Positions 10,711 through 20,060 of a DNA stretch of 64,000 nucleotides are shown here, one piece after another. Under the pieces are notes generated by a model. That model had not been told where the DNA came from and ran no database searches. It worked only from the letters and a program-made list of their open reading frames with translations. Both the position numbers and the translations under genes were made by a program. Origin of the DNA: Aedes albopictus. Lineage: Eukaryota > Arthropoda > Insecta > Diptera > Culicidae. Numbering within the stretch: position 1 is the first letter of the stretch; the number at the start of each line of letters is the position of its first letter. Location of the stretch: contig NC_085138.1 in NCBI RefSeq assembly GCF_035046485.1, positions 19,969,440 to 20,033,439 on the forward strand, read 5' to 3'.

Positions 10711-12703
10711 TTGATGTTGTCCTTCCGGGATTGGTCGATGTATTCCTGTTGGTAGCGACTTTTGGCCACGATCGTCGGAGGTCGCACAGAGAATTTGATC
10801 TGAAGCGAATCGCTATATTCACTGAGGAACCCTTCCTCCACCAGCCGTTCGTTCTCGATCAGATCGTGCACCGGTCCGGATCGGTGAAGCTCGAATTGAT
10901 CTATGTGGATCAGCTTGATCGATCTGGACGGATCTGCTCCGTGGAGCAGCTCGATGCAGTACTCGTATCTACGGGGAAAACAAGACAACACAAGCAAAAG
11001 CCGTTAGCCTGTTTGATCAACTCTATTCATGGCGACGTTCGACGCTAACCTTCCGCTTACGCCTTCCGTCATCATCAAAGTAACAGACAGATGGTCACTT
11101 TTCCACGCGTGCAACCGCCAACCGAAGCCTACTACGTCATACAGCACGTCGGATGTACGACATTCTTCGATCGGCTCGATCGCCTGGTAATCTTTCACGT
11201 TGAAGATTTCCGATCGAAACTCCGGAATGAAATCGCTGTAACAGAAATTGTCGTTACATTCGAAAACCTAAAATTCATCCACCGAATAATCGTTTATTAC
11301 CATTCCAAGTCTGCAGCCACAGGTTGGTAGACGAAGCTTTCGACAGGCTTCTCTATGAGCTGGCTGCATCTCTTGACGAACTCGCTGTCCCTTACCAGAA
11401 GATCCTGCTTAGGGCACGCGTTCAGCTCCCTTTCTAGCCTTTTGTACGCCGATCGCACTCGATAAACTTCATTCGCAACGGAATCTTTCTGATCCTGCAG
11501 TACCGACAGCTTTCGATTGATCTGCCGTTCGATACCTTCCGCTTCCGAGTGCAGCAGCCGACTAAGCTCCTGTAGCTTGCGGGCTTTGGACGCTTTGATC
11601 AAATCTATGTTCCGCTCGACGCTATCTATCACCTTCTTGGTCTCCTCCAAATAGGTCGTTACCAGAGCGAACTCGTGCTTGACCGCCTCTAGTTTCGTTT
11701 CGTAGATGGTCGCTACCTTCTTGAAGGTATGCTCCGCATGGGTTTCATCATGCAAAGCACACGTTTCGCAGATGCAAATGTTACAGGACAAACAGAAAAA
11801 GATGAGTGGCAGTGAGTGAAGCGAACATGGTGGTCGATCGCTGTCCTGTTCTCCATTCTGCTCCTGCTGATTCGTGTGACCATTTTCTTCGCATATTTCC
11901 TGTGGTGACACATCGCTGTGCACTATCGTTTCGGGTACAGGCTGTGCCGCTGAATGCGGCTGAGGAGATTTCTTGTACCCATTCTTCCTCTGTGGTACAT
12001 TTCCACTTTTCTTTGACGATTCGTTACCCTCAATACCATTCACTTGCCCATCTTGACCATTCACTTCGCGCACTAACCCATTACAACCTTTCCCTGCTTC
12101 TTTCTTCACTGCTTCGTTCACTTTACCATTCGTTTCGCTGTGATTCACTTGCTGCTGCTGCTGCGGCAGTTTCCTGCTCGCTTCTTTCAATTTCTTCCCC
12201 TGACGCCCATTGACGGTGAGCATTTTAGCCGGAGCGGAACCATTAACCATCGGTTCGGCCACAGCAGCATTCCCGTTTGTCAACCCAAAACCCTCATTCT
12301 CGATCACTTTTACCACTACCTTTATCGAACCGGACTCGGCACCGTTCTTCCGTAGCTGTTGCTGTTGCTTCACATCACCGTTGCCAATACCCCCTGCAAT
12401 CTTCGAATCACCATCACTCAAAACCGCCGCACAGCGGACAAGCTCGTCGATCGGAAGCTTACACTTACAGTTGGGACATTCACTGGACTTGGTTTTACTA
12501 TCGGTTAGCCACTTTTTGATACACTGAAAGCAGTACGCCTTGGAACAGGTCGGGCACAGACACTTCGGGACGTGGGATTCCTTCCAGCACAGGAGACACT
12601 CGGACGAATGTTTGGTCTTTAGCTTGCGCAGTATGACGCCGTTCGGGAGGACCGCTGCTACGTTGTTGTTGTTCCGATCGCGGCCATTACGATTTTCCAT
12701 CAT
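10711..12703 (-). CDS. TRIM37: TRIM37-like RING/B-box/coiled-coil/MATH E3 ubiquitin ligase (5' three exons, 3' end not found)
   Basis: Three exons join in frame: 12703-11301, 11235-11050 and 10968-10711, giving 615 residues. The RING finger is all-cysteine: C36/C39, C50/C53, C58/C61, C76/C79. The B-box starts near residue 293 (CSLH, then CLSC, CICETC, H322 and H325). A coiled coil spans about 335-450, and a MATH domain about 473-605 (GFGWRLHAW, YEYCIELLHG, LQIKFSVRPPT, KSRYQQEYI). This domain order is the TRIM37 signature; the family ubiquitinates targets including histone H2A and centrosome and peroxisome proteins. About 200 N-, Q- and K-rich residues (92-290, with glutamine runs) separate RING from B-box, far more than in the vertebrate protein. 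Start: ATGATGG at 12703; the second ATG has A at -3 and G at +4. The last exon ends CAA|GTAAGT, so more exons must follow; the acidic tail typical of the family was not seen. Confidence 0.93.
10969..11049 (-). other. Intron 2 of the TRIM37-like gene (81 bp)
   Basis: Donor AAG|GTTAGC and acceptor TTTTCCCCGTAG restore the reading SGRYEYCIELL, which aligns with the MATH-domain stretch of TRIM37 around its KYEYRVEM motif. No other donor-acceptor pair here keeps that register. Confidence 0.9.
11236..11300 (-). other. Intron 1 of the TRIM37-like gene (65 bp)
   Basis: Donor G|GTAATA follows the second base of codon 468; acceptor TTTCTGTTACAG precedes exon 2. Removing it replaces the in-frame TAA at 11297-11299 with a cysteine codon and continues into PEFRSEIF, which leads into the MATH domain. 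Length is typical of short insect introns. Confidence 0.9.
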
Positions 12704-12900
12704 ACGTGGGCAGCCAGGATGGGAACGAGTTTTTCCTTGGCTTTTGTGTGTGTGTGGAAGGGGGAGGGAGACGATTAGACTAGAGGGGAGAAGCTGGTAA
12801 GGGTGGAAACATTGAGCTTAGCTAGTTGGTTATTGAGTTTTCTTGAAGAAGTTTAACAAAGATTGGGTTACTTATTGCTTGTATTGCAGATTCCACTCCA
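12704..12900 (-). promoter_or_regulatory. Upstream leader of the TRIM37-like gene
   Basis: Read on the minus strand, the 100 bases before the start codon are strongly pyrimidine- and CA-rich, and include CTTCTCCCCTCTAG at about 12778-12791. That could be a splice acceptor for an upstream non-coding exon or simply 5' leader. No TATA box or clear initiator can be assigned. A MITE begins at 12917, which limits any compact core promoter to this interval unless a distant first exon exists. Confidence 0.4.
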
Positions 12901-12916
12901 AGTTGGAATTTCACAC

Positions 12917-13206
12917 TACACGGTCAGAAAATTCACACAAAACTGAGCTAAAGTGGGACAACTCAAAATTGAGTAAATTTTTTTTCCAGCGCTAGCGCTG
13001 GCCCAAGTGTGAAAATTTCATCAGTTTAAGCTGTATAATATTCTTGCTGATGTGAAGAATATTATACGGCTTAAATTGGTTGGACTTTTGCACTTGGGCC
13101 AGCGCTATCGCTGGAAATGCCATTTACTCATTTTTTGAGCTGTTCCAGTTTAGCTCAGTTTTGAGTGAATCTTACTCATTTTAGAGTAACTTTTTCTTAG
13201 CGTGTA
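12917..13206. mobile_element. MITE with TACAC...GAAAA-type ends and ACTCAAAATTGAGT motifs
   Basis: Left end TACACGGTCAGAAAATTCAC and right end ...TTCTTAGCGTGTA are imperfect inverted repeats. Inside, CCAGCGCTAGCGCTGG with CCCAAGTG is mirrored by CACTTGGGCCAGCGCT. Short pieces built on ACTCAAAATTGAGT recur in both orientations. It lies about 210 bases upstream of the TRIM37-like start codon. No coding capacity. Confidence 0.7.
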
Positions 13207-13945
13207 TTTTTAGTGCGCCTGTGGTAAAAGTGCACATTTGCCTCAGATTGTGTCAGGGTCTTCGGTGCACCATTACCTCTATTTACAAAGAATAAGCTCA
13301 ACTTCATCCGTTGTGATCCTGCGCTATGAAGGGTTGAGCAGAAGTGAGCACTAGACTTGGTCAACAAGGTCGATTGTTTGGGACACATCATTCCAGATTC
13401 CTTACAGCGTCCAAAACAACTTTTCAAAATTTGGGTTTATTTAGTTGCGTTCCCGCATCCCACATTGCGATTGAAATTTGTGTTGGTAAACGTACTTTAA
13501 TGCATTTTTCTCATAAGTTGAACGGTTTTGTATAAAACTATGTAACTTATAGCTTAAGTCATAGGTTCTCAAACATTTAGCTGCGCCCTTTTACCAGCAG
13601 ACGTACTTTTCGCGACCCCCTTATTTTTTGTCTGTTATAGTAAAATATTCGACTGTCCCCTCGTGATCCCCTGGATGACGGCCGACGTAATTCAAAAAGT
13701 TATACGCTTCTTGACCAAAAACTAAAATTATATTATTGATGTTATTCCTTTACATGTTAAATGTTAAGCAGCAACGATCTGCATGTTATAACTTTTGTCA
13801 CAAATAAGTGCTCGAATCGCTTTGCAGTCTTTGACAAAGTTTTTCCAAACATCTAAGGCTTTATTTTAACTTCATCGGTTACACAATTCAAGACAATTTT
13901 CAACCCCTTATGAGGAAAATGTGTAAAAGTCAATATCCCATGTTA
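13207..13945. other. Mostly unrecognised; possible hAT remnant at about 13560-13640
   Basis: GGTTCTCAAACATTTAGCTG and GCGACCCCCTTATTTTTTG resemble hAT-type subterminal sequence, but no second end or 8-bp duplication was found. The rest shows no feature. Confidence 0.3.
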
Positions 13946-13947
13946 TA

Positions 13948-14160
13948 GGGTTTGGGACCATTTGGGCAGGAGCACCTATTTTGGGCACTTGCTGCTATAA
14001 CTCAGTCAATTTCAAACCGATTGACTTGAATTTTGAAACATGACTAGCTACTGTGCCTAGCTGATCGTGTCTCAAAAATCAAGCCAATCGGTTCAAAATT
14101 TACTGAGTTACAGCAGCAAGTGCCCAAAATAGGTGCTCCTGCCCAAATGGTCCCAGACCC
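13948..14160. mobile_element. 213-bp MITE, intact copy 2
   Basis: GGGTTTGGGACCATTTGGGC is mirrored by CCCAAATGGTCCCAGACCC, with TA at 13946-13947 and 14161-14162. AACTCAGTCAATTTCAAACC and its reverse complement flank a short central region. It is the same length as copy 3 at 45691-45903. Confidence 0.9.
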
Positions 14161-14162
14161 TA

Positions 14163-14808
14163 TTCTATACAAATTCAATCGCAATGCGGAATACGAGTAC
14201 ACAATCAATCGTACCCAAGGCATGTGGAGTCAATATACTCAAAACAGTGTGCTTGAGGCAGATCACAGATTAACTGATCGGTATATCACGCATGTTTGAC
14301 TTGTAATTGTCCTTAGAGATCAATACTAGACCACATATTTTCAAAGCAGAAAATGGGTAAGTATTGCTGTGGTAAGCTCTTGGAATGAACGTTTTCAAAC
14401 GGAATCTGAAGAAACATGACTTTCTATTCTTTATATTGAAAGTATATCGCAGAACGTGTGGTTTAACGAATACGAGAACCATCAAACACAATAGCGGAGC
14501 TGCAGTAAGCAGAAATATAAACTCTTTACGAATTCTTCTTTAAAATTTTCCGACATTTTCTTAAAAACATCTTAAACTTGGAAACCTCCTGGAATTTCAT
14601 CAAAAATTTCACTAAAAGTTTCAAGTCCACTTGAAACTGTTCCAGGTAGTTCGCCAAAAAAACAGATTTTTTGCTGGGATTTCCTCATACTATCTTCCAA
14701 ACCAACCTTAAATCTGTAGCTTTTGTAATTTCTTATGAGAATTCTACATGTACTTAAGTTGCCAAAGAACTTTCCTAACAAATGCACCACAAACTAGTAA
14801 AAACTACG
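14163..14808. other. Unrecognised, with weak 12-nt-type phrases at its right
   Basis: Phrases like GAAACCTCCTGGAATTTCAT at 14580-14790 recall the 12-nt arrays but no regular register was followed. The minus ORF at 14270-14491 has no recognisable motif. Confidence 0.35.
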
Positions 14809-14809
14809 T

Positions 14810-14962
14810 TTATAAACCACGTAGACCAAATTTTGGCCATCTCAGACCTCCCTGCCCCCTCGTAGACTTTCGTCCATACAAAAATTTTGAAATTTGTATG
14901 GAGCGTAGACTTTGATCAAAAACCTCCCCCCCCTCCCCCCAGAAAGACTACGTGGTTTATGA
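14810..14962. mobile_element. MITE with ATAAACCACGTAG ends
   Basis: TATAAACCACGTAGACC at the left is mirrored by AGACTACGTGGTTTAT at the right; CCATACAAAAATTTTG and AAATTTGTATGGAG form the central hairpin. C-rich blocks flank the centre. Related non-coding elements sit at 36475-36640 and 53850-54035. Confidence 0.7.
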
Positions 14963-15029
14963 ATGGTCAATATTCTCTTAACTGTATCACTGTAAGGAAG
15001 TCACTGAATATTCTTTTAGAAGGTTAGCT

Positions 15030-15090
15030 TAGGCAGCTTAGGTGCTTTTATTAGAAAGATTTTCAGCCCGAGGCTGGTTCATCCCTAATT
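15030..15090 (-). mobile_element. 3' end of SINE-2 family
   Basis: GATTTTCAGCCCGAGGCTGG followed by TTCATCC is the 3' segment of the SINE seen complete at 45130-45315; only the tail portion is present. Confidence 0.55.
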
Positions 15091-15415
15091 CTTTTAGAAA
15101 TTTCTTCCTCGGGAATTCATTCAAGAAGTCACTTTTATGTTTTGAAGTTCTTCATGGGATTGACCATTAAACAAGAAATTTTGTTATTGATTCTGTCAAA
15201 TAGTATTAGACTATTTCTGGGGATTTTGATGAAATTTAATAAAAAAAAACTCTTATGGGAATTCTATCAAGAACCCTTGCGGAAATCTTTGAGAAAAAAA
15301 TCGAGATTTTAATCTACGATTCAGGTTATTTCCCCTGGTAATAAATATATTAATTTGTATAGTGCATTAAAAAGGTAAAGAAATTCATTTTTTTTATGTG
15401 GTAGAAACTTTTAAG
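15091..15415. other. No feature recognised
   Basis: A+T-rich with scattered 12-nt-type phrases (for example GGGAATTCATTCAAGAAG) but no regular array. Confidence 0.35.
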
Positions 15416-15417
15416 GG

Positions 15418-15620
15418 GCTTATATAGCCGATGCGGTAAGCGCACTAGTATTCATCATGACCATGCTGAGGGTGATAAGTTCGATTCCTGGTTAGTCCAG
15501 AAAACTTTTCGTAAAGGACCCTGACCTTGACTTGGACCTTGGAATATCTCATGCCACAAAAGTTCAGATAATTGGACGCAGTGGCTTGATTTCCCCAACA
15601 GTGGAATTCTTAGTGCCTTT
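15418..15620 (+). mobile_element. tRNA-derived SINE, plus orientation
   Basis: TATAGCCGATGCGGTAAGCG matches a pol III A-box and AGTTCGATTCCTGG the B-box, spaced as in a tRNA with a long variable arm. The downstream non-tRNA body includes AAGGACCCTGACCTTGAC. No functional tRNA is predicted because the acceptor-stem halves do not pair. Confidence 0.55.
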
Positions 15621-16431
15621 CACGCGATCAGGGTACGAAAAACGGAACACGCAGAAAAACAAACGCTTTGTCCTAAGCGGTGCATGTTGCTAACAAAGGC
15701 GCTCCGCAACAAACGTTTGTCAGGCGATGAGAGCAATAAAACAAACATCGCTTGCTGTGCGTGTGCCGATATTCCAGCTTTTCTACTTTAATTTCGAATT
15801 AAGAAGCATTTGGACAAATTAAGACTCTTGCAATCCTCAAATTTGAGTTTCAGTTCTAAAACAATGCGAAAATCACGATGTGAATAGATCGAGACAAATA
15901 TTCCTACCGTTTTTGTTGTGAACAAACTCGGGAGTGATCTTTGTTATTATCTGCTAACGAAAAAACAAAGCGTTGTTGCCGCGCCTTCTTTGTTGCCTAT
16001 TTTTCGCTTGCGGTGCCACATTCTGCGTACACTGCACGCGATATACAGGAAGATCGCAGTTAATGATTGTGGCATTAAATATTCGTAAAAGGCTATCAGG
16101 TATCAGTAGGTTGGCTCCAGAAACACGTTCTTCTCCATTTGGGAATTTTTTCCCATCACCATGAGTACAAGCCTTATTTATCATCTACCTCAAGGAGTAG
16201 GAAAACAATAAAGGATGGAATACTAATTTCTTTAATCGGGTTCACAGATATCACATAAGTACAAATGAATCAGCTTGATGAGTATTCGCCATGTGACAGC
16301 TGAGTCGGCAGTGACCAATTAATGCTTTAACCAGCATGTTGCTATTCTGCTTAGACAGATTAGTTAGGATTACTTCGCCACTCCTGGAGAGGAGATACAT
16401 AGTTCAGTAGAATACAGCTTTGTTTGACGAC
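15621..16431. other. No feature recognised
   Basis: Mixed composition. The opposed ORFs at 15954-16184 and 15973-16164 are mirror reads of the same bases without motifs. The last five bases before the LTR element, ACGAC, form its probable target duplication. Confidence 0.4.
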
Positions 16432-16515
16432 TGTGGTAGTTTTGTAAATAACTGAGTAGGCCTTGCTTATCTAGAGGGCATTATTATCAGAACTGTCAAC
16501 TGAACAAGTACCACA
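16432..16515 (+). repeat. 5' LTR (84 bp)
   Basis: Begins TGTGGTAGTTTTGTAAATA, contains AGAGGGCATTATTATCAG and ends AAGTACCACA. The terminal TGTGGTA/TACCACA inverted repeat is typical of LTR ends. Confidence 0.85.
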
Positions 16516-16806
16516 TTGGCGACGAGAAGCATTACGAAGAATTTCAGAAGCGGAATAAATTCCTGGTGGCAGCAACGAATGAAGAATAATTATTGTTCGA
16601 AAGATGGTCGGTGTGAGCCAAATTGAAACATGGAGTCCTCCACACTTCAGAACTGAAGATCTGAAGCAAGCAGTTGGTGCAAGGTTTGCTGAAGCAGTCT
16701 ACAGAATTTAAGATAAATTGAGCCAACAGTTGAAGGTAAATATGAACAGTCTGACTTTCCGACGGATAGCATCTGATCGGATTAGACTTTGAGGGAATTC
16801 GGAAAA

Positions 16807-17066
16807 TCTCGCCTCGAAAGAGGGAGATGCCTTAGCGGTGGATGAAAATCCTACCGGAGCAGGCAATAATGTCTCGCCTCAAAGGAGGGAGACGCCAAAG
16901 CGGCGGATGGAATTCCGGTCGGGGCTGGCAATAATGTCTCGCCTCAGAGAAGGGAGACGCCAGAGCGGCGGATGGAATTCCGGCCGGAGCTGGCAATAAG
17001 ATCTCCTCTCATAGGATGGCGATATCGAAGCAGCGGATCAAAATATGATGGCAAGGTAATAATGAT
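16807..17066 (+). repeat. 65-bp tandem repeat, four units, inside the LTR element
   Basis: Units begin TCTCGCCTC at 16807, 16872 and 16937, and the variant TCTCCTCTC at 17002, each exactly 65 bases apart. Shared phrases are GGGAGACGCC, AGCGGCGGATGGAATTCCGG and CTGGCAATAA. The last unit is the most diverged. Confidence 0.9.
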
Positions 17067-17407
17067 TTGCTTAACTTTCGGATAATTATTGGAAATCTAA
17101 TACGAATTAGGCCTGATTAGTGTTCAGAAAGAATCGATCGATGGATTTCTTGACCGATCCCTGGTAGAAATTTTCTAAGTCGAAAGAAAGCCTTTGGAAT
17201 GATCATATCTTCAAGAAGGAGGTGTTTCAAGTTGAAATTCTTTCAAAATTAGTGAAGGGTAGTTTACGGGTATGAACTTTACGGTGGTCACACAATAAAA
17301 AAAAATTCTAGAGATGTGTCCGGATAAATTTTACAGTATACGTTGAAAGGAGCTCTAAATGCATTTAAAGTCAACTGAAAGTTAATTACTTCTTACACAA
17401 AAGGAGA

Positions 17408-17491
17408 TGTGGTAGTTTTGTAAATAACTGAGTAGGCCTTGCTTATCTAGAGGGCATTATTATCAGAACTGTTAACTGAACAAGTACCACA
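17408..17491 (+). repeat. 3' LTR (84 bp)
   Basis: Same length and sequence as the 5' LTR except GTCAACTG versus GTTAACTG. Preceded by the purine tract. Confidence 0.85.
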
Positions 17492-17524
17492 ACAACATAA
17501 CTCTAAAAGATTCCAATATTGTTT

Positions 17525-19430
17525 GTTCTTAGTGGCAGCTCAGGAGTCAATTCGAAACTTTATCCAATACTTTGATACCGGAATAGCTGGCTCAATGCAA
17601 TGAAGTCATGCGATGCTCCAGTGCGAGCTAAATTATCAGCCCATTCTTTTCCAGCAATGGCCATATGGCCAGGTACCAATAGAGGATGAACAGCGTTCGC
17701 TGAATTCAGCTCCTCGATTTGAGTTCGACAAGCGATAACTATTTTCGAACTGGAGTTGGCCGAAGCAAGTGCTTTAATAGAAGCCTGGCTTTCTGAACAG
17801 AAATATATTACTTTGCCCATTTCGTGCTGCTGAAGTGCTAATTGCACTCCGCACATGAGAGCAAAGATTTCGACCTAAAAAACGGTGCAGTATCTACCAA
17901 GTGAGTAAGACTGATACAGCCTTGGCATCTGCTCGGCCTTCGAGAAGGGAGCTATCAGTGTAACATACGATGCCGTCTGAAATACTTCTCTCCAGATAAC
18001 CAGATGTCCACTCCTCCCGGAATGTGAATTTCGTGGAAATGTCCTATATGAAAAAATACAAGCAATTGTAAGATCACTTGGAGCAACGACATCTTTGTCC
18101 TAATCCACCAAAAGTGGAAACAAGGTATGTGTTGATCTGCGGTTCACATGAGTTTCCTCTAGTAAACCGAGTACTGATAAGCGGTAAGTGCAAGAAAGTG
18201 CTTCTTGTTTTAGATGAATGTGTTATGGGGCAACGTCAAAGAGAACTTCGAGAGCTGCCGTAGGAGTTGAAGAGAACGCTCTAGACATCGCCGTTAAGCA
18301 CATTCTTTGGAGATGACCTAATTTTGATGGGATCGTTCTCGCTTCGCCCTATTTCCACCAAACAATACATCCATAGGACAATATTGGTCAAAAAAACAAT
18401 ATGATTACTTGGACTTTAGACCCAAAGTTGAACCAAATACATTGCCCAAAGGTTGCCCAAAGGCCTTTCTTGAATCGAAACTCAATGTGAGGTGTCCAGG
18501 AAAGCTTGGAATCAAGAATACACTGAAGTTTTTCTTACGCGGATTTTTTACGCGTTTTTTTACGTGGTTTTTTTACGCGGTACCGCGTAAAAAAACGCGT
18601 TATTTCAAAAAACGTCGTAAAAAAATCGCGTTACTTCAAAACCCGTTGTAAAAAAACGATTTTTTTTTCAAAAACACGCGCAAAATAGTCTGGATTACAT
18701 CTAACGTGGCTTGACTTTTTTTACGACGTTTTTGGAAATAGCGCGGTTTTTACGTGCTTTTTTTACGCGGTACCATTACCGTCGTAAAAAAACTTCAGTG
18801 TAACTCCAACGTGCTTTACCAGTTCAATCACGTCGATTTCAGAAACAAAGAGATACAAAGGTTGAACGCCATTACGGTTTCGTATTTCCGTGAAAAGAAG
18901 AATAGATGTAGTTTTACTTGGATTAATCGATAGGCCATATTGGCGACACCAATCCTCAACTACCTGAAGAGCACTTTGCATCATGTCGAAAAGGGTGCTG
19001 GTTCACATACCGATTAACGATGTTAGTTAGTCGTAGGCAAAAACATAAGTAGGAAAACCGCTATTATTGAGTTGCCTAAATAGCGTATCTGCTACGAGAT
19101 TCCATAACAGCGGCGACAAGACTCCCCCTTGGGGGCATCCTCAAACACTCAATTTCCTAAACGTTGCGTGACGCAATGTCGAGAAAAGGTGTCGGTTTAC
19201 GAGCATTTAGTGAATCCAACTGGAAATCATTGGAGATATACCATGACTTCATGCGGCTTCCAATATGGTCTCGAAAGTCACGTAGTCAAAGGTTTTCTCG
19301 ATATCTAAGAAAACACCATAAGTTCTTTCTCGATATCGTAAACAACTTTGTTTAAAAGAGTTACAGTGGACTTACCAGATTGGTAGGCACATGGGTAGGC
19401 ATGTCGGTTCATATGTAGAGGTATGTTGGC
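17525..19430 (-). pseudogene. LINE-R: RNase H-bearing non-LTR retrotransposon, decayed
   Basis: Minus-strand order is RT then RNase H. RT pieces: AYQSGKSTVTLLNKVVYDIE (near 19380), GCPQGGVLSPLLWNLVADTL (near 19120), a damaged FADD box reading FAYD, and WCRQYGLSINPSKTTSILL (18900). RNase H: CSESQASIKALASANSSSK with D to E at a catalytic position, and VPGHMAIAGKEWADNLAR. RT plus RNase H points to the I/Loa/R1-like group. Frames shift several times and a MITE (18521-18800) sits between the RT thumb and RNase H, so it is inactive. Confidence 0.85.
18521..18800. mobile_element. Tc1/mariner-type MITE, 280 bp, nested in LINE-R
   Basis: CACTGAAGTTTTTCTTACGC at the left is mirrored by GTCGTAAAAAAACTTCAGTG at the right, with TA at 18519-18520 and 18801-18802. 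The interior is a run of TTTTTTACGCGG and CGCGTAAAAAA motifs in both orientations, a composition shared with the element at 1127-1320. Confidence 0.85.
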
Positions 19431-20060
19431 CAGATGAACAATGAACATCACTAGGGACAATGGAAATTCGCGGCAAAATTTCTCAAATTTTGCGGGCTAC
19501 CATGGAGAATTTCGCGACAATTTCGCGGTCTCATATTTTTGACCGTTTTTTTGAGAAAAATTTGTATTTTGAAGGCCAAATAAATAATGTGTTTGAATTT
19601 TCTGAAGCGTAATCATAAATTCATCAAAAAAGTAACAAAATTGATGAACATCAGATAAGTGTGTAGATTTAAAATGCATTAAATTTTTATCATACAGATA
19701 AAGAATCGTAAATTACTTTGCACTTTAATTATAACTACAAAAAAAAACATCAGATTCATCCGAAGATGTAGATTTGCGAGATTTAAAAATTTCGCAAGGA
19801 TTTTGATAAATTGACTAACTTCACTCAAACTGGATGCATTTGTACAAAGGTTTTTCCAGCCGGATCGTTCTGCAGAACGAAGAGCTTTCTGTTAGGCATT
19901 GTGAGTCGACCTGATAGCCTCCGATCCATCCGAACGTCGTCATTTCCAACTATTTGTACATTGTTTCCAGAGCTTGACCAGATCAAAGTTTCATTAAGGA
20001 CAAACGTCTTGAAATCCCGCTTCACCGGTGCAGCAGAATTTTAGACGCACAAATCTCAAG
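19431..20060. other. Unrecognised; TTCGCGGCAAAATTT-type repeats at the left
   Basis: ATTCGCGGCAAAATTTCTC, TTTTGCGGG and ATTTCGCGACAATTTCGCGG recur at 19455-19535 and resemble the short stretch at 50395-50445. No element boundaries were fixed. The short ORF at 19811-20044 lacks motifs. Confidence 0.35.

Larger units (their letters stand above)
16432..17491 (+). mobile_element. Miniature non-autonomous LTR retrotransposon (TRIM-type), 1060 bp
   Basis: Two direct repeats of 84 bp (16432-16515, 17408-17491) begin TGTGGTAG and end TACCACA, differing by about one base. The left one is followed by TTGGCGACGAGAAG, a candidate primer-binding region, and the right one is preceded by purine-rich ACAAAAGGAGA, a candidate polypurine tract. 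Flanking ACGAC and ACAAC may be a 5-bp target duplication with one change. No gag or pol reading frame exists, so it must rely on an autonomous relative. Near-identity of the LTRs implies fairly recent insertion. Confidence 0.85.

Noticed and set aside
11806..12527. Plus-strand ORFs of 105-135 codons
   Set aside because: They mirror the TRIM37-like coding exon on the opposite strand; its RING, B-box and splice evidence is decisive.
16807..17066. CRISPR-like regular repeats
   Set aside because: The repeats are contiguous 65-bp tandem units without unique spacers and lie in an LTR element of a eukaryote.
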